DNA of 5,025 bases from DATJGR01 sp035494855 (GCA_035494855.1 DATJGR010000268.1:1-5025), one strand, 5' to 3'; shown: positions 1-5,025, counted from the stretch's first letter. Translations and numbers: made by a program. Notes: generated from the sequence alone by a model not told the origin.

Positions 1-694
1 CCACACCATCGCGTCGATGGTGAGCGCGGCGCCGAGCCGATTCGCGGGCCTCGGCATCGTACCGCTGCAGGACCCCGCGCTTGCCGCGGCCGAGCTCAGC
101 CGGGTGAAGCGTGACGGATTCCGTGGCGTAGAGGTGGGCAGTAACGTCAACGGCGTGGTTCTCGGCGATGCCCGTTTCGACGAGTTCTACGCGGAAGCGG
201 CACGCCTCGATCTCGCGATCTTCGTGCACGCGCTGCATCCGATAGGCGCCGACCGGTTACAGGCATTCCCCGATCTCGTCCCATTCGCCGCGTTCCCGCT
301 CGATACGGCGCTCACGGCGATCTCGCTGATGCGCGGCGGCGTGCCGCAACGCCATCCGAACCTGCGCATCGGCTTCAGTCACGGCGGCGGCGCGATCGTG
401 CCGCTGACGCATCGCCTCGCGCAGGGATGGAACGTCACCAACGGCTTCGGCGGCGCGATGCCGCAACCGCCGAAGCACTACGCGCAGCGTTTCTTCTACG
501 ACAGCCTGGTGTACGAACCGGACTATCTGCGATACCTGATGCACGATTTCGCGCCGCGGCAGGTGTTCGGCGGCACCGACTATCCGTACGCGATCATGGA
601 AACGCAGCTGCACCAGTTCCTGACGGATGCCGAACCCGACGACAGCGCGTCGTTGTTCAACGGAGCAGCAAAGCGCTTCCTCGGACTCGCGTGA
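1..694 (+). CDS. Amidohydrolase, ACMSD-like (amidohydrolase_2 family), 5'-truncated by window edge
   Basis: The frame is open to the left edge (codons from base 2 read H-T-I-A-S before the first ATG at 17), so the true start lies upstream and the ATG at 17 is probably internal. Relatives run about 330 residues; roughly 100 are missing, including the N-terminal HxH metal motif. Counting from the ATG at 17, the motif RFAGLGIVPLQDP (8-20) and VEVGSNVNG (38-46) are typical of the aminocarboxymuconate-semialdehyde decarboxylase-like branch. FVH (His71) fits the third metal-binding His, FSHGGG (His122) the catalytic base, and FGGTDYPY (Asp188) the last metal-binding Asp. The family performs metal-dependent, O2-independent decarboxylation or hydrolysis in the cytoplasm, often in aromatic catabolism. 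The fold and family are clear; the substrate is not, and decarboxylase versus hydrolase cannot be decided. It ends 7 bp from the convergent SDR. Confidence 0.9.
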   Translation, partial: HTIASMVSAAPSRFAGLGIVPLQDPALAAAELSRVKRDGFRGVEVGSNVNGVVLGDARFDEFYAEAARLDLAIFVHALHPIGADRLQAFPDLVPFAAFPLDTALTAISLMRGGVPQRHPNLRIGFSHGGGAIVPLTHRLAQGWNVTNGFGGAMPQPPKHYAQRFFYDSLVYEPDYLRYLMHDFAPRQVFGGTDYPYAIMETQLHQFLTDAEPDDSASLFNGAAKRFLGLA

Positions 695-724
695 GCGAGC
701 TTCAGCCGAAGCTGAAGCGCTCGC
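695..724 (-). terminator. Hairpin with cUUCGg loop over the SDR stop codon, possible terminator
   Basis: Read on the - strand, CTTCAGC (717-711), loop TTCG (710-707) and GCTGAAG (706-700) form a perfect 7-bp stem with a C(UUCG)G loop, an extra-stable tetraloop. It extends by five more pairs (720-724 with 695-699) across a 2-nt bulge at 718-719. The stem includes the last SDR codons and its TGA, and it fills the gap to the convergent amidohydrolase, so it could act on both transcripts. There is no T-run on either side, so this is not a canonical intrinsic terminator; it may instead block 3' exonucleases or pause polymerase. Confidence 0.45.
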
Positions 725-1649
725 CGACCATCTGCTCGCTCTTCGCCCATAACGCGTCGGCGCGCGCCGGATCGAGCGCGTAACTGCGCACGCCTTGTCG
801 CGAAGCCGGGTCGTTGGTGATTTCCGCGACGTGGCAATCCTCGCAGTACTGTCCGCCCACCGCGCTCGCCGGCGCGACCACCGCGCTCCATACGGAAGTC
901 GCAGAGCCTTGCGGAATCGTCTTGAACTTAAACGACGCGGGTCCGGCCGGCATGATCATGGCGATGAGTTCCGGCGTGAGATGTCGACCCAGCTCGGTCT
1001 GAATGCCGCCGGGGTGCACGGCAGCCGAGCGGATGTCGCGGCTCTTCAGGCGGCGGTCGAGACCGATAGAGAACAGGATGTTCGCGGTCTTCGAACGGCC
1101 GTACGAAACGAATGGGTGGTACTCGGTGCGCTCGAAGTTCGGATCGTCGAGGTCGACGTCGGCGAAGCGGTGTCCGGCCGACGACAGATTGATGATCCGT
1201 GCGCCCGGTTTCAGCAACGGGACCAGCTTGTTCACGAAGACGAAGTGCCCGAGGTGGTTCGTACCGAACTGCGTTTCGAATCCGTCCGAGGTCTTGCCCT
1301 TCGGGCACGCCATCACGCCGGCGTTGGCGATGATCGCGTCGAATGGTTTACCTGCTGCGACGAGTGCATCGGCACATTTGCGCACGCTCGCGAGCGAGGC
1401 GAGATCGAGTTGCACGAGTTCCAGACCGCCGCCGTTCGCCGCCGCGGCGCGCACGCCTTCAGTAGCGCGCTTGGCCTTGTCGAGATCGCGTGCAGCGCCC
1501 ACCACGAGTGCTCCACGTGCGGCGAGCGCGCGCGCGGTCTCGATGCCGAGCCCGGCCGATGCGCCGGTCACCAGGATCCGTTTGCCTTTTAGATTCACAC
1601 CGTCGAGCACGTCGTCTGTCGTCGATTCGGCGCCGAAGTTGCTGGCCAT
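702..1649 (-). CDS. Short-chain dehydrogenase/reductase (SDR), retinol dehydrogenase-like
   Basis: A complete 315-residue classical SDR-fold NAD(P)-dependent oxidoreductase, expected to be cytoplasmic. The nucleotide-binding motif TGASAGLG is at 28-35, the cofactor-side LDL at 81-83, NAGV at 109-112, the structural Asn in GTNHLGHF at 131, the catalytic Ser in NLSSAGH (156 or 157), and the catalytic YGRSK at Tyr183/Lys187, followed by HPGG at 212-215. The 20-residue N-terminal extension, the length over 300 and the C-terminal GGQYCEDC (265-272) are typical of the retinol-dehydrogenase/WW-oxidoreductase-like branch rather than the 250-residue FabG type. The start is well supported: GGAG at 1660-1657 lies 7 nt before the ATG. 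It is divergent from the aldo/keto reductase across a 116-bp region and convergent with the amidohydrolase. The substrate, presumably an alcohol or carbonyl compound, is unknown. Confidence 0.93.
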   Translation of the reverse strand: MASNFGAESTTDDVLDGVNLKGKRILVTGASAGLGIETARALAARGALVVGAARDLDKAKRATEGVRAAAANGGGLELVQLDLASLASVRKCADALVAAGKPFDAIIANAGVMACPKGKTSDGFETQFGTNHLGHFVFVNKLVPLLKPGARIINLSSAGHRFADVDLDDPNFERTEYHPFVSYGRSKTANILFSIGLDRRLKSRDIRSAAVHPGGIQTELGRHLTPELIAMIMPAGPASFKFKTIPQGSATSVWSAVVAPASAVGGQYCEDCHVAEITNDPASRQGVRSYALDPARADALWAKSEQMVGERFSFG

Positions 1650-1656
1650 ATGAGTT

Positions 1657-1660
1657 CTCC
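1657..1660 (-). promoter_or_regulatory. Ribosome binding site of the SDR gene
   Basis: GGAG on the - strand, 7 nt before the ATG at 1649. It fixes this start over internal Met codons. Confidence 0.75.
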
Positions 1661-1687
1661 ATTTTGAGATGGGTCGAAGGCGACCGG

Positions 1688-1717
1688 TTGTGCGAGGTGC
1701 TTAGCCTACGATATATA
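1688..1717 (+). promoter_or_regulatory. Tentative promoter for the aldo/keto reductase
   Basis: A possible -35 TTGTGC (1688-1693) and -10 TATATA (1712-1717) are separated by 18 bp. Each is a partial match to the sigma-70 consensus. The -10 would overlap the near-palindrome at 1712-1729, which fits repression. I could not find a convincing promoter for the SDR on the opposite strand, so this assignment is weak. Confidence 0.3.
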
Positions 1718-1729
1718 CCATGGTACATA
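1712..1729. promoter_or_regulatory. 18-bp near-palindrome, candidate operator between SDR and aldo/keto reductase
   Basis: TATATACCATGGTACATA matches its own reverse complement at 8 of 9 position pairs (only 1715/1726 fail), around a perfect core TACCATGGTA (1716-1725). It sits 36 bp before the aldo/keto reductase start and 62 bp before the SDR start, in an AT-rich patch of a GC-rich region. This position and symmetry fit a dimeric regulator controlling both divergent genes. It does not resemble the site next to the TetR gene at 3952-3971, so a different regulator, probably outside the window, is implied. Confidence 0.5.
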
Positions 1730-1754
1730 GCATCGCCATGATTCGAACCCGACT

Positions 1755-1760
1755 GAGGGA
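1755..1760 (+). promoter_or_regulatory. Ribosome binding site of the aldo/keto reductase
   Basis: GAGGGA lies 5 nt before the ATG at 1766 and supports this start. Confidence 0.65.
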
Positions 1761-1765
1761 TAGCC

Positions 1766-2713
1766 ATGAAATACCGCAAACTCGGTGCGAGCGACCTGCG
1801 CGTGTCGGAGATATCACTCGGCTCCTGGCTGACGTACGGGGTCGCGGTCGATCGCGAACGCGCCGTCGCGTGCGTGGACCGGGCGTTCGACCTCGGCATC
1901 AATTTCATCGATACCGCGAACGCTTATGGACGCGGTGCCGCCGAGTCGCTGCTCGGCGAGGTGCTGGCGCGCCGTCCGCGCAACTCGTACGTGCTCGCGA
2001 CGAAGGTTTACTTTCCGATGAGCGCAACCGACCAGGGCTTGTCGCGTGCGCAGATCGAAAAGCAGCTCGATGCGTCGTTGAAGCGGCTGCGGACCGACGT
2101 CATCGACCTGTATCAGTGTCATCGCTACGACGCGAACACGCCGTTGCAGGAGACCATGGATGCGCTGACGCGCGCGGTGCAGAGCGGAAAGGTGCGCTAC
2201 ATCGGATTCTCGGAATGGTCGCCCGCGCAGATCGAAGCGGCGGCGAAGATGGCGAACGTCGAGCGCTTCGTGTCGAGTCAGCCGCACTACTCTCTGCTGT
2301 GGCGTCGACCGGAAGGGAAGGTGTTTCCGCTGTGCGCATCGAATGGAATTTCGCAGATCGTCTTTTCGCCGTTGGCCCAGGGCGTGTTGTCGGGCAAGTA
2401 TCTGCCCGGAGCGAAGGTTCCCGAGGATTCCCGCGCCGGCAGCGATTCGATGGGCCAGTTCATCGGCTCGTTCATGCGGACGCCGGTGCTCGAGGCAGTG
2501 CAGAAGTTGAAGCCGCTGGCGCGTGAGGCGGGATGCACGCTCTCGCAATTCGCGCTCGCCTGGATTCTGCGCGAACCGAACGTGGCCTCGGCGATCGTCG
2601 GCGCGAGCCGCCCCGAACAGCTCGACGAGAACGCGGCGGCCTCGGCCAAGCAGATCGACGCTGCTCTGTTTCGCCGCGCGGAAGCGATCGTAGCGGGAAT
2701 TGGCGACGCCTGA
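1766..2713 (+). CDS. Aldo/keto reductase, Kv-beta-like/general stress type
   Basis: A complete 315-residue (alpha/beta)8-barrel NADPH-dependent oxidoreductase of the cytoplasm, of usual length for the family. It opens with the standard MKYRKLGASDLRVSEISLGS. The catalytic tetrad is intact: Asp49 and Tyr54 in FIDTANAYGRG, Lys80 in LATKVY, and His119 in LYQCHRYD. Later come GKVRYIGFSEWS (141-152), SQPHYSLLWR (171-180), SPLAQGVLSGKY (201-212) and the cofactor-phosphate segment IVGASRPEQLDEN (277-289). The overall pattern resembles bacterial homologues of the voltage-gated potassium channel beta subunit (YghZ/AKR6- and AKR11/12-like groups). These reduce aldehydes or ketones; the physiological substrate is unknown. 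It is transcribed away from the SDR and converges on the first Rieske gene with 22 bp between stops. Pairing of an SDR with an aldo/keto reductase suggests carbonyl handling in one pathway, which is inference. Confidence 0.94.
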   Translation: MKYRKLGASDLRVSEISLGSWLTYGVAVDRERAVACVDRAFDLGINFIDTANAYGRGAAESLLGEVLARRPRNSYVLATKVYFPMSATDQGLSRAQIEKQLDASLKRLRTDVIDLYQCHRYDANTPLQETMDALTRAVQSGKVRYIGFSEWSPAQIEAAAKMANVERFVSSQPHYSLLWRRPEGKVFPLCASNGISQIVFSPLAQGVLSGKYLPGAKVPEDSRAGSDSMGQFIGSFMRTPVLEAVQKLKPLAREAGCTLSQFALAWILREPNVASAIVGASRPEQLDENAAASAKQIDAALFRRAEAIVAGIGDA

Positions 2714-2727
2714 ATGCTCAGCGTCGC
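2703..2727. terminator. GC-rich hairpin between convergent genes, weak terminator candidate
   Basis: GCGACGC (2703-2709) and GCGTCGC (2721-2727) are perfect inverted repeats with an 11-nt loop. They span the aldo/keto reductase stop codon and most of the 22-bp gap to the convergent Rieske gene. No T-run follows on either strand. In DNA this GC-rich a 7-bp stem can arise by chance. Confidence 0.3.
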
Positions 2728-2735
2728 TCGCCCGC

Positions 2736-3899
2736 TTAGATGGCCGTCAGCAGCTCGCTGTCGATCGCGGCCGCGATCTGCCGGTGATAGTGGATCAGAC
2801 TCGGCTCGTTGCGGCCGAACACCAGTTCAGGAATCGCGCCGCTCGCCAGATTGCGATGGATGGCGATGCTCTGCGGGAAATCCTCGTCGTTCGTCACCTG
2901 CCACAGCACGTCCAGGTTGAACTGACACTTCTTCCGAGCCGCGTCGTCGAGCGGCGCGGGCCAGTACAGACTCAGCGACGCGCGGCAGCGTTCCGGATCG
3001 CTCGCGACCGGATAGACCTGCCACAGCTGGATGTGATCCACCTGGTGCGTCAGCACGATGTTCGGCGGTATCAGGTATTGAATCGTGCCATGCCGGACGA
3101 AGCGCCGGTCCGCTGCGTCCTCGGCCCATTCTTTTTCGAGACTGCTGCGCACGCCGATCATACGTGCCACCGGACCGAACCGGTCGCTGAGGCTCGGATG
3201 CGTGTAGTAGTACGGCGAGATCGTCTGCTTGTGCAGCGAGCCGAGGTGATACGACTCGGCGAAGCCGTCGATGATAAACTTGTAGTTGCACGGCCGCTCC
3301 GAGGTGCGGCTGTCGAAGTAGACCTTGTTGTCGATCTCGTAGCTCGCGATCTCGTCGACGAGATCGCCTACGAGGGCGTGCACCTTCGCTTCGATGTCGG
3401 TGCCTTCGAGCAGCACGAAGATCATCCCCGCCACTTCCAAGCACGGTTTCTGCAACAGGGCGCTGAACTCGTCGCCGGTCGAATCGAAACCGCCGCAGCT
3501 GTTCGGGCGCGAAATGAGCTTGCCGTCGCGCGCGTAGTTCCAGGCATGGAACGGACACGAGAATGTGCGCTTCGTGCCGCGGCCTTCGGCGATGCGAGTG
3601 CCGCGGTGACGGCACGCGTTCACGAATGCGCGCAGCTTGCCGTCGTCGCCGCGGACGACGATCAATGCGATATCGGCCGCCTCGTGTGTGAAATAGCTGC
3701 CCGGCGCCGGTGCGTCGGGCGTGAGGCCGACCAGCAGCGGCCGTTTGCGGAACAGCGCGTCGAACTCGTCCGCCAGTTGCTCGGCGCCGAGATAGTGCCG
3801 CGCCGGCACGCGCAGGCAATGCTCGGCGAGGTCCGTGGTGCCGTTCTTCAGATGCGTCGCGGCACGATCGAGCAGTTGCCGCTGGGTTTCGAGTTTCAT
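2736..3899 (-). CDS. Rieske-type ring-hydroxylating oxygenase, alpha (catalytic) subunit
   Basis: From the ATG at 3899 the protein has 387 residues, normal for a Rieske non-heme iron oxygenase. The Rieske [2Fe-2S] ligands are Cys96 and His98 (CRHRG) and Cys115 and His118 (CPFHAW). The C-terminal catalytic domain has NYKFIIDGFAESYHLGSLH: the mononuclear iron His218 and His223, with Glu215 at the inter-subunit bridging position. Asp340 in NDEDFPQ fits the third iron ligand, and GRNEPSLIHYHRQI near the end is typical. The enzyme would use O2 and electrons from a partner reductase to hydroxylate or demethylate a small substrate. An upstream ATG at 3938 adds 13 residues (400 total). I prefer 3899 because AGG lies 8 nt before it and the probable promoter starts transcription near 3945, too close to 3938 for a leader. 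The frame reading back to 4151 is antisense to TetR. Substrate unknown. Confidence 0.93.
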   Translation of the reverse strand: MKLETQRQLLDRAATHLKNGTTDLAEHCLRVPARHYLGAEQLADEFDALFRKRPLLVGLTPDAPAPGSYFTHEAADIALIVVRGDDGKLRAFVNACRHRGTRIAEGRGTKRTFSCPFHAWNYARDGKLISRPNSCGGFDSTGDEFSALLQKPCLEVAGMIFVLLEGTDIEAKVHALVGDLVDEIASYEIDNKVYFDSRTSERPCNYKFIIDGFAESYHLGSLHKQTISPYYYTHPSLSDRFGPVARMIGVRSSLEKEWAEDAADRRFVRHGTIQYLIPPNIVLTHQVDHIQLWQVYPVASDPERCRASLSLYWPAPLDDAARKKCQFNLDVLWQVTNDEDFPQSIAIHRNLASGAIPELVFGRNEPSLIHYHRQIAAAIDSELLTAI

Positions 3900-3942
3900 C
3901 GATCGGGCCTGCGAGCTTTGTCGTTGGTGCGTGGCCATGCCG

Positions 3943-3971
3943 TTGCCGCAGATTCTAACGATCATTAGAAT
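3943..3971 (+). promoter_or_regulatory. Promoter of the TetR gene (rightward)
   Basis: -35 TTGCCG (3943-3948), a 17-bp spacer and -10 TAGAAT (3966-3971, one mismatch to TATAAT). Transcription would begin near 3978, about 21 nt before the TetR ATG. The spacer and -10 are covered by the palindrome at 3952-3971, consistent with autorepression. Inferred from sequence only. Confidence 0.6.
3952..3971. promoter_or_regulatory. 20-bp near-palindrome, candidate TetR operator
   Basis: ATTCTAACGATCATTAGAAT has perfect 7-bp arms around a central GATC, with one mismatched pair (3959/3964). It lies in the divergent region directly beside a TetR gene, the usual position for a TetR-family operator, and its length suits one. 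Each arm contains TAGAAT on one strand, and these are the apparent -10 boxes of the two divergent promoters. A bound dimer would therefore cover both start regions. Confidence 0.65.
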
Positions 3972-3981
3972 ATTCTGTAAA
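3952..3981 (-). promoter_or_regulatory. Promoter of the first Rieske oxygenase gene (leftward)
   Basis: Read on the - strand: -35 TTTACA (3981-3976, one mismatch to TTGACA), an 18-bp spacer and -10 TAGAAT (3957-3952, one mismatch to TATAAT). Transcription would begin near 3945. That leaves about 45 nt of leader before the ATG at 3899 but only about 7 nt before the ATG at 3938. Confidence 0.6.
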
Positions 3982-3998
3982 GCAATCGGTGCCACGCA

Positions 3999-4613
3999 AT
4001 GTCTTCCGAGGCTGGAACGAAATCGGACAGAACGCGCGAGCGGATTCTGCACGCGGCCGCGCAGGCCTTTCGCGGTTCGGGATACGCGCTGACGTCGTTG
4101 CGGCAGATCGCCGAAAACGCCGGCATGCAGGCGGGCAGCCTGTACTACCACTTCGCGAACAAGGATGAACTCGTCGAGGCGGTACTGGACGAAGGCGTGC
4201 TCGGTGCGCAGCGGGCCGCCGAGGCGGCGATCGGCGATCTTCCCGCCTCAGCGAATCCGTTGGAGAAGATCGGCGCGGCGTTCCGCGGCCATCTGGCCTA
4301 CACCCTGGAAGAGGCCGACTTCGCCGTGGCCACGCTGCGGATGCTGCATCAGGTGCCCGACGCGGTTCGCATCCGGCATCTGCGCAAACAGCGGGCGTAT
4401 GGACGCTTCTATGCCAGGCTGTTCGAAGAAGCGAAGGAACAAGGATTGATTCGCGCGGAGTTCGACCTCTCGGCTTTGCGGATGTTGCTTCTCGGCGCGT
4501 TGAACTGGTCGCCGGAGTGGTACGACCCCGCGGGTCTCTCACCGGATCAGCTGGTTCGGCAGTTGACCGCCATGATGGAATCGGGCGTGATGCCGCCATC
4601 GAAACGGAGATAG
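3999..4613 (+). CDS. TetR/AcrR-family transcriptional regulator, KstR2-like C-terminal domain
   Basis: A complete 204-residue protein of usual TetR length. The N-terminal DNA-binding domain runs from about 10 to 60: TRERILHAAAQAF (12-24), then the helix-turn-helix TSLRQIAENAGMQAGSLYYHF (32-52) followed by NKDEL. The C-terminal ligand-binding part ends with LLLGALNWSPEWYD (163-176) and a following LSPDQL, a pattern typical of KstR2-like regulators, many of which respond to acyl-CoA-type catabolic intermediates. The effector here is unknown. It is divergent from the first Rieske gene and sits 4 bp before the second one, so it probably controls both and itself through the palindrome at 3952-3971. 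No strong Shine-Dalgarno precedes the ATG; the next in-frame Met is residue 43, inside the helix-turn-helix, so this start is the only workable ATG. A repressor role is inferred from family and site placement. Confidence 0.93.
   Translation: MSSEAGTKSDRTRERILHAAAQAFRGSGYALTSLRQIAENAGMQAGSLYYHFANKDELVEAVLDEGVLGAQRAAEAAIGDLPASANPLEKIGAAFRGHLAYTLEEADFAVATLRMLHQVPDAVRIRHLRKQRAYGRFYARLFEEAKEQGLIRAEFDLSALRMLLLGALNWSPEWYDPAGLSPDQLVRQLTAMMESGVMPPSKRR
4606..4609 (+). promoter_or_regulatory. Ribosome binding site setting the GTG start of the second Rieske gene
   Basis: GGAG inside the last TetR codons, 8 nt before the GTG at 4618. This spacing is what supports GTG over the first in-frame ATG at 4675. 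Confidence 0.75.
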
Positions 4614-4617
4614 CGGC

Positions 4618-5025
4618 GTGAGCGAAAAAGCCCCAAAGCTGTATGCCACCGTTGTGGACAAGCGCGAGGCAGCGATGGGTTTGCCGCGCGAGGCATACAT
4701 TGACGCCGACGTTTTCGACGCGGAAACGCAACGCGTGCTGCAAGCTGGCTGGTTGCCGGTGGCACGCAGCGGCAGCCTGGCACGGCCGGGCGACTACGTC
4801 AGCGTCGATCCGCTCGGCGTACCGCTCGTCGTTTCGCGCGACGGCGCAGGAGAGTTGCACGTGCTGTCGAGGGTGTGCCGTCATCGCGGCATGCCGGTGG
4901 TGGAAGGCTGCGGCAACCGCAAGGACTTCAGCTGCCCTTATCATTTGTGGCGCTACGGTCTGGACGGCCGCTTCCTGTTCGCGCCGGCGATGGATCGCTC
5001 GACATCGTTCGACGCGTCGAAGTGC
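4618..5025 (+). CDS. Second Rieske-type oxygenase alpha subunit, N-terminal part, truncated by right edge
   Basis: The frame opens with GTG at 4618 and stays open to the window end, giving 136 residues of an expected 350-450. It begins (M)SEKAPKLYATVVDKREA. The Rieske cluster ligands are Cys87 and His89 (VCRHRGMPV) and Cys106 and His109 (FSCPYHLW), with the same 16-residue spacing as in the divergent Rieske protein. The next segment WRYGLDGRFLFAP (111-123) is the usual continuation in ring-hydroxylating oxygenase alpha subunits. The iron-binding catalytic domain lies outside the window, so a full oxygenase is inferred rather than seen. It starts 4 bp after the TetR stop with a good ribosome binding site, so the two are almost certainly co-transcribed. 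Outside the cluster motifs it differs clearly from the first Rieske protein, so this is not a recent duplication. Substrate unknown. Confidence 0.9.
   Translation, partial: MSEKAPKLYATVVDKREAAMGLPREAYIDADVFDAETQRVLQAGWLPVARSGSLARPGDYVSVDPLGVPLVVSRDGAGELHVLSRVCRHRGMPVVEGCGNRKDFSCPYHLWRYGLDGRFLFAPAMDRSTSFDASKC

Noticed and set aside
17..694. Treating the ATG at 17 as the true start of the amidohydrolase
   Set aside because: The frame is open upstream to the edge, and the family's N-terminal metal-binding HxH would be missing, so this is an edge truncation rather than a short or broken gene.
1003..1653. 216-codon open frame (and the 795-1592 frame) on the + strand opposite the SDR
   Set aside because: Low-complexity Arg/Ser/Pro-rich translations opposite an SDR with every family motif present.
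1720..2526. 268-codon frame overlapping the aldo/keto reductase on the same strand
   Set aside because: Out-of-frame, Arg-rich translation of a gene with an intact catalytic tetrad. Its ATG lies within the candidate operator.
2710..2721. Alternative small inverted repeat CTGA...TCAG after the aldo/keto reductase stop
   Set aside because: Only 4 pairs, and it competes with the stronger 7-bp stem at 2703-2727.
2700..3968. 422-codon open frame on the + strand, antisense to the first Rieske gene
   Set aside because: It has no recognisable motif, has shadow-like composition (rich in Arg, Val, Ala), and lies opposite a gene with all catalytic residues intact. Long antisense frames are expected at this GC content.
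3955..4944. 329-codon open frame on the - strand across TetR and the second Rieske gene
   Set aside because: It would span two well-supported genes and their junction, is rich in Arg, Pro and Ser, and shows no domain.
1..5025. CRISPR arrays, tRNA or rRNA genes, insertion sequence ends, phage attachment sites
   Set aside because: No regularly spaced repeats, transposase motifs, terminal inverted repeats or RNA gene signatures were seen in any part of the window.

Overview
The window is GC-rich (roughly 60-65% by eye) with strong G/C bias at third codon positions and long antisense open frames. Gene content and codon style suggest a proteobacterium of the Burkholderiales type (Paraburkholderia or Caballeronia-like). 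That placement is inference from style; no marker gene or RNA gene is present to settle it.

Layout, left to right. (1) Bases 1-694, + strand: the C-terminal two thirds of an ACMSD-like amidohydrolase, cut by the left edge. (2) Bases 702-1649, - strand: a complete short-chain dehydrogenase/reductase (SDR), converging on the amidohydrolase with a 7-bp gap and a hairpin over its stop codon. (3) Bases 1650-1765: a 116-bp divergent control region with an 18-bp near-palindrome. (4) Bases 1766-2713, + strand: a complete aldo/keto reductase. (5) Bases 2736-3899, - strand: a complete Rieske-type ring-hydroxylating oxygenase alpha subunit, convergent with the reductase. (6) Bases 3900-3998: a divergent control region in which a 20-bp near-palindrome covers the apparent -10 boxes of both flanking genes. 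(7) Bases 3999-4613, + strand: a TetR-family regulator with a KstR2-like C-terminal part. (8) Bases 4618-5025, + strand: the N-terminal 136 residues of a second Rieske oxygenase, starting with GTG 4 bp after the regulator and running off the right edge.

Function. The genes look like part of a catabolic accessory region: two Rieske oxygenases that would hydroxylate or demethylate a small organic substrate, two NAD(P)H-dependent oxidoreductases (SDR and aldo/keto reductase) and a metal-dependent hydrolase or decarboxylase. The clearest regulatory logic is at 3943-3981: TetR bound to the palindrome should repress its own operon (TetR plus the second Rieske protein) and the divergent first Rieske gene together. 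The substrate cannot be read from the sequence. No oxygenase beta subunit, ferredoxin or reductase lies in the window. No tRNA, rRNA, CRISPR, insertion sequence or phage feature was seen. No gene-free stretch exceeds about 120 bp.
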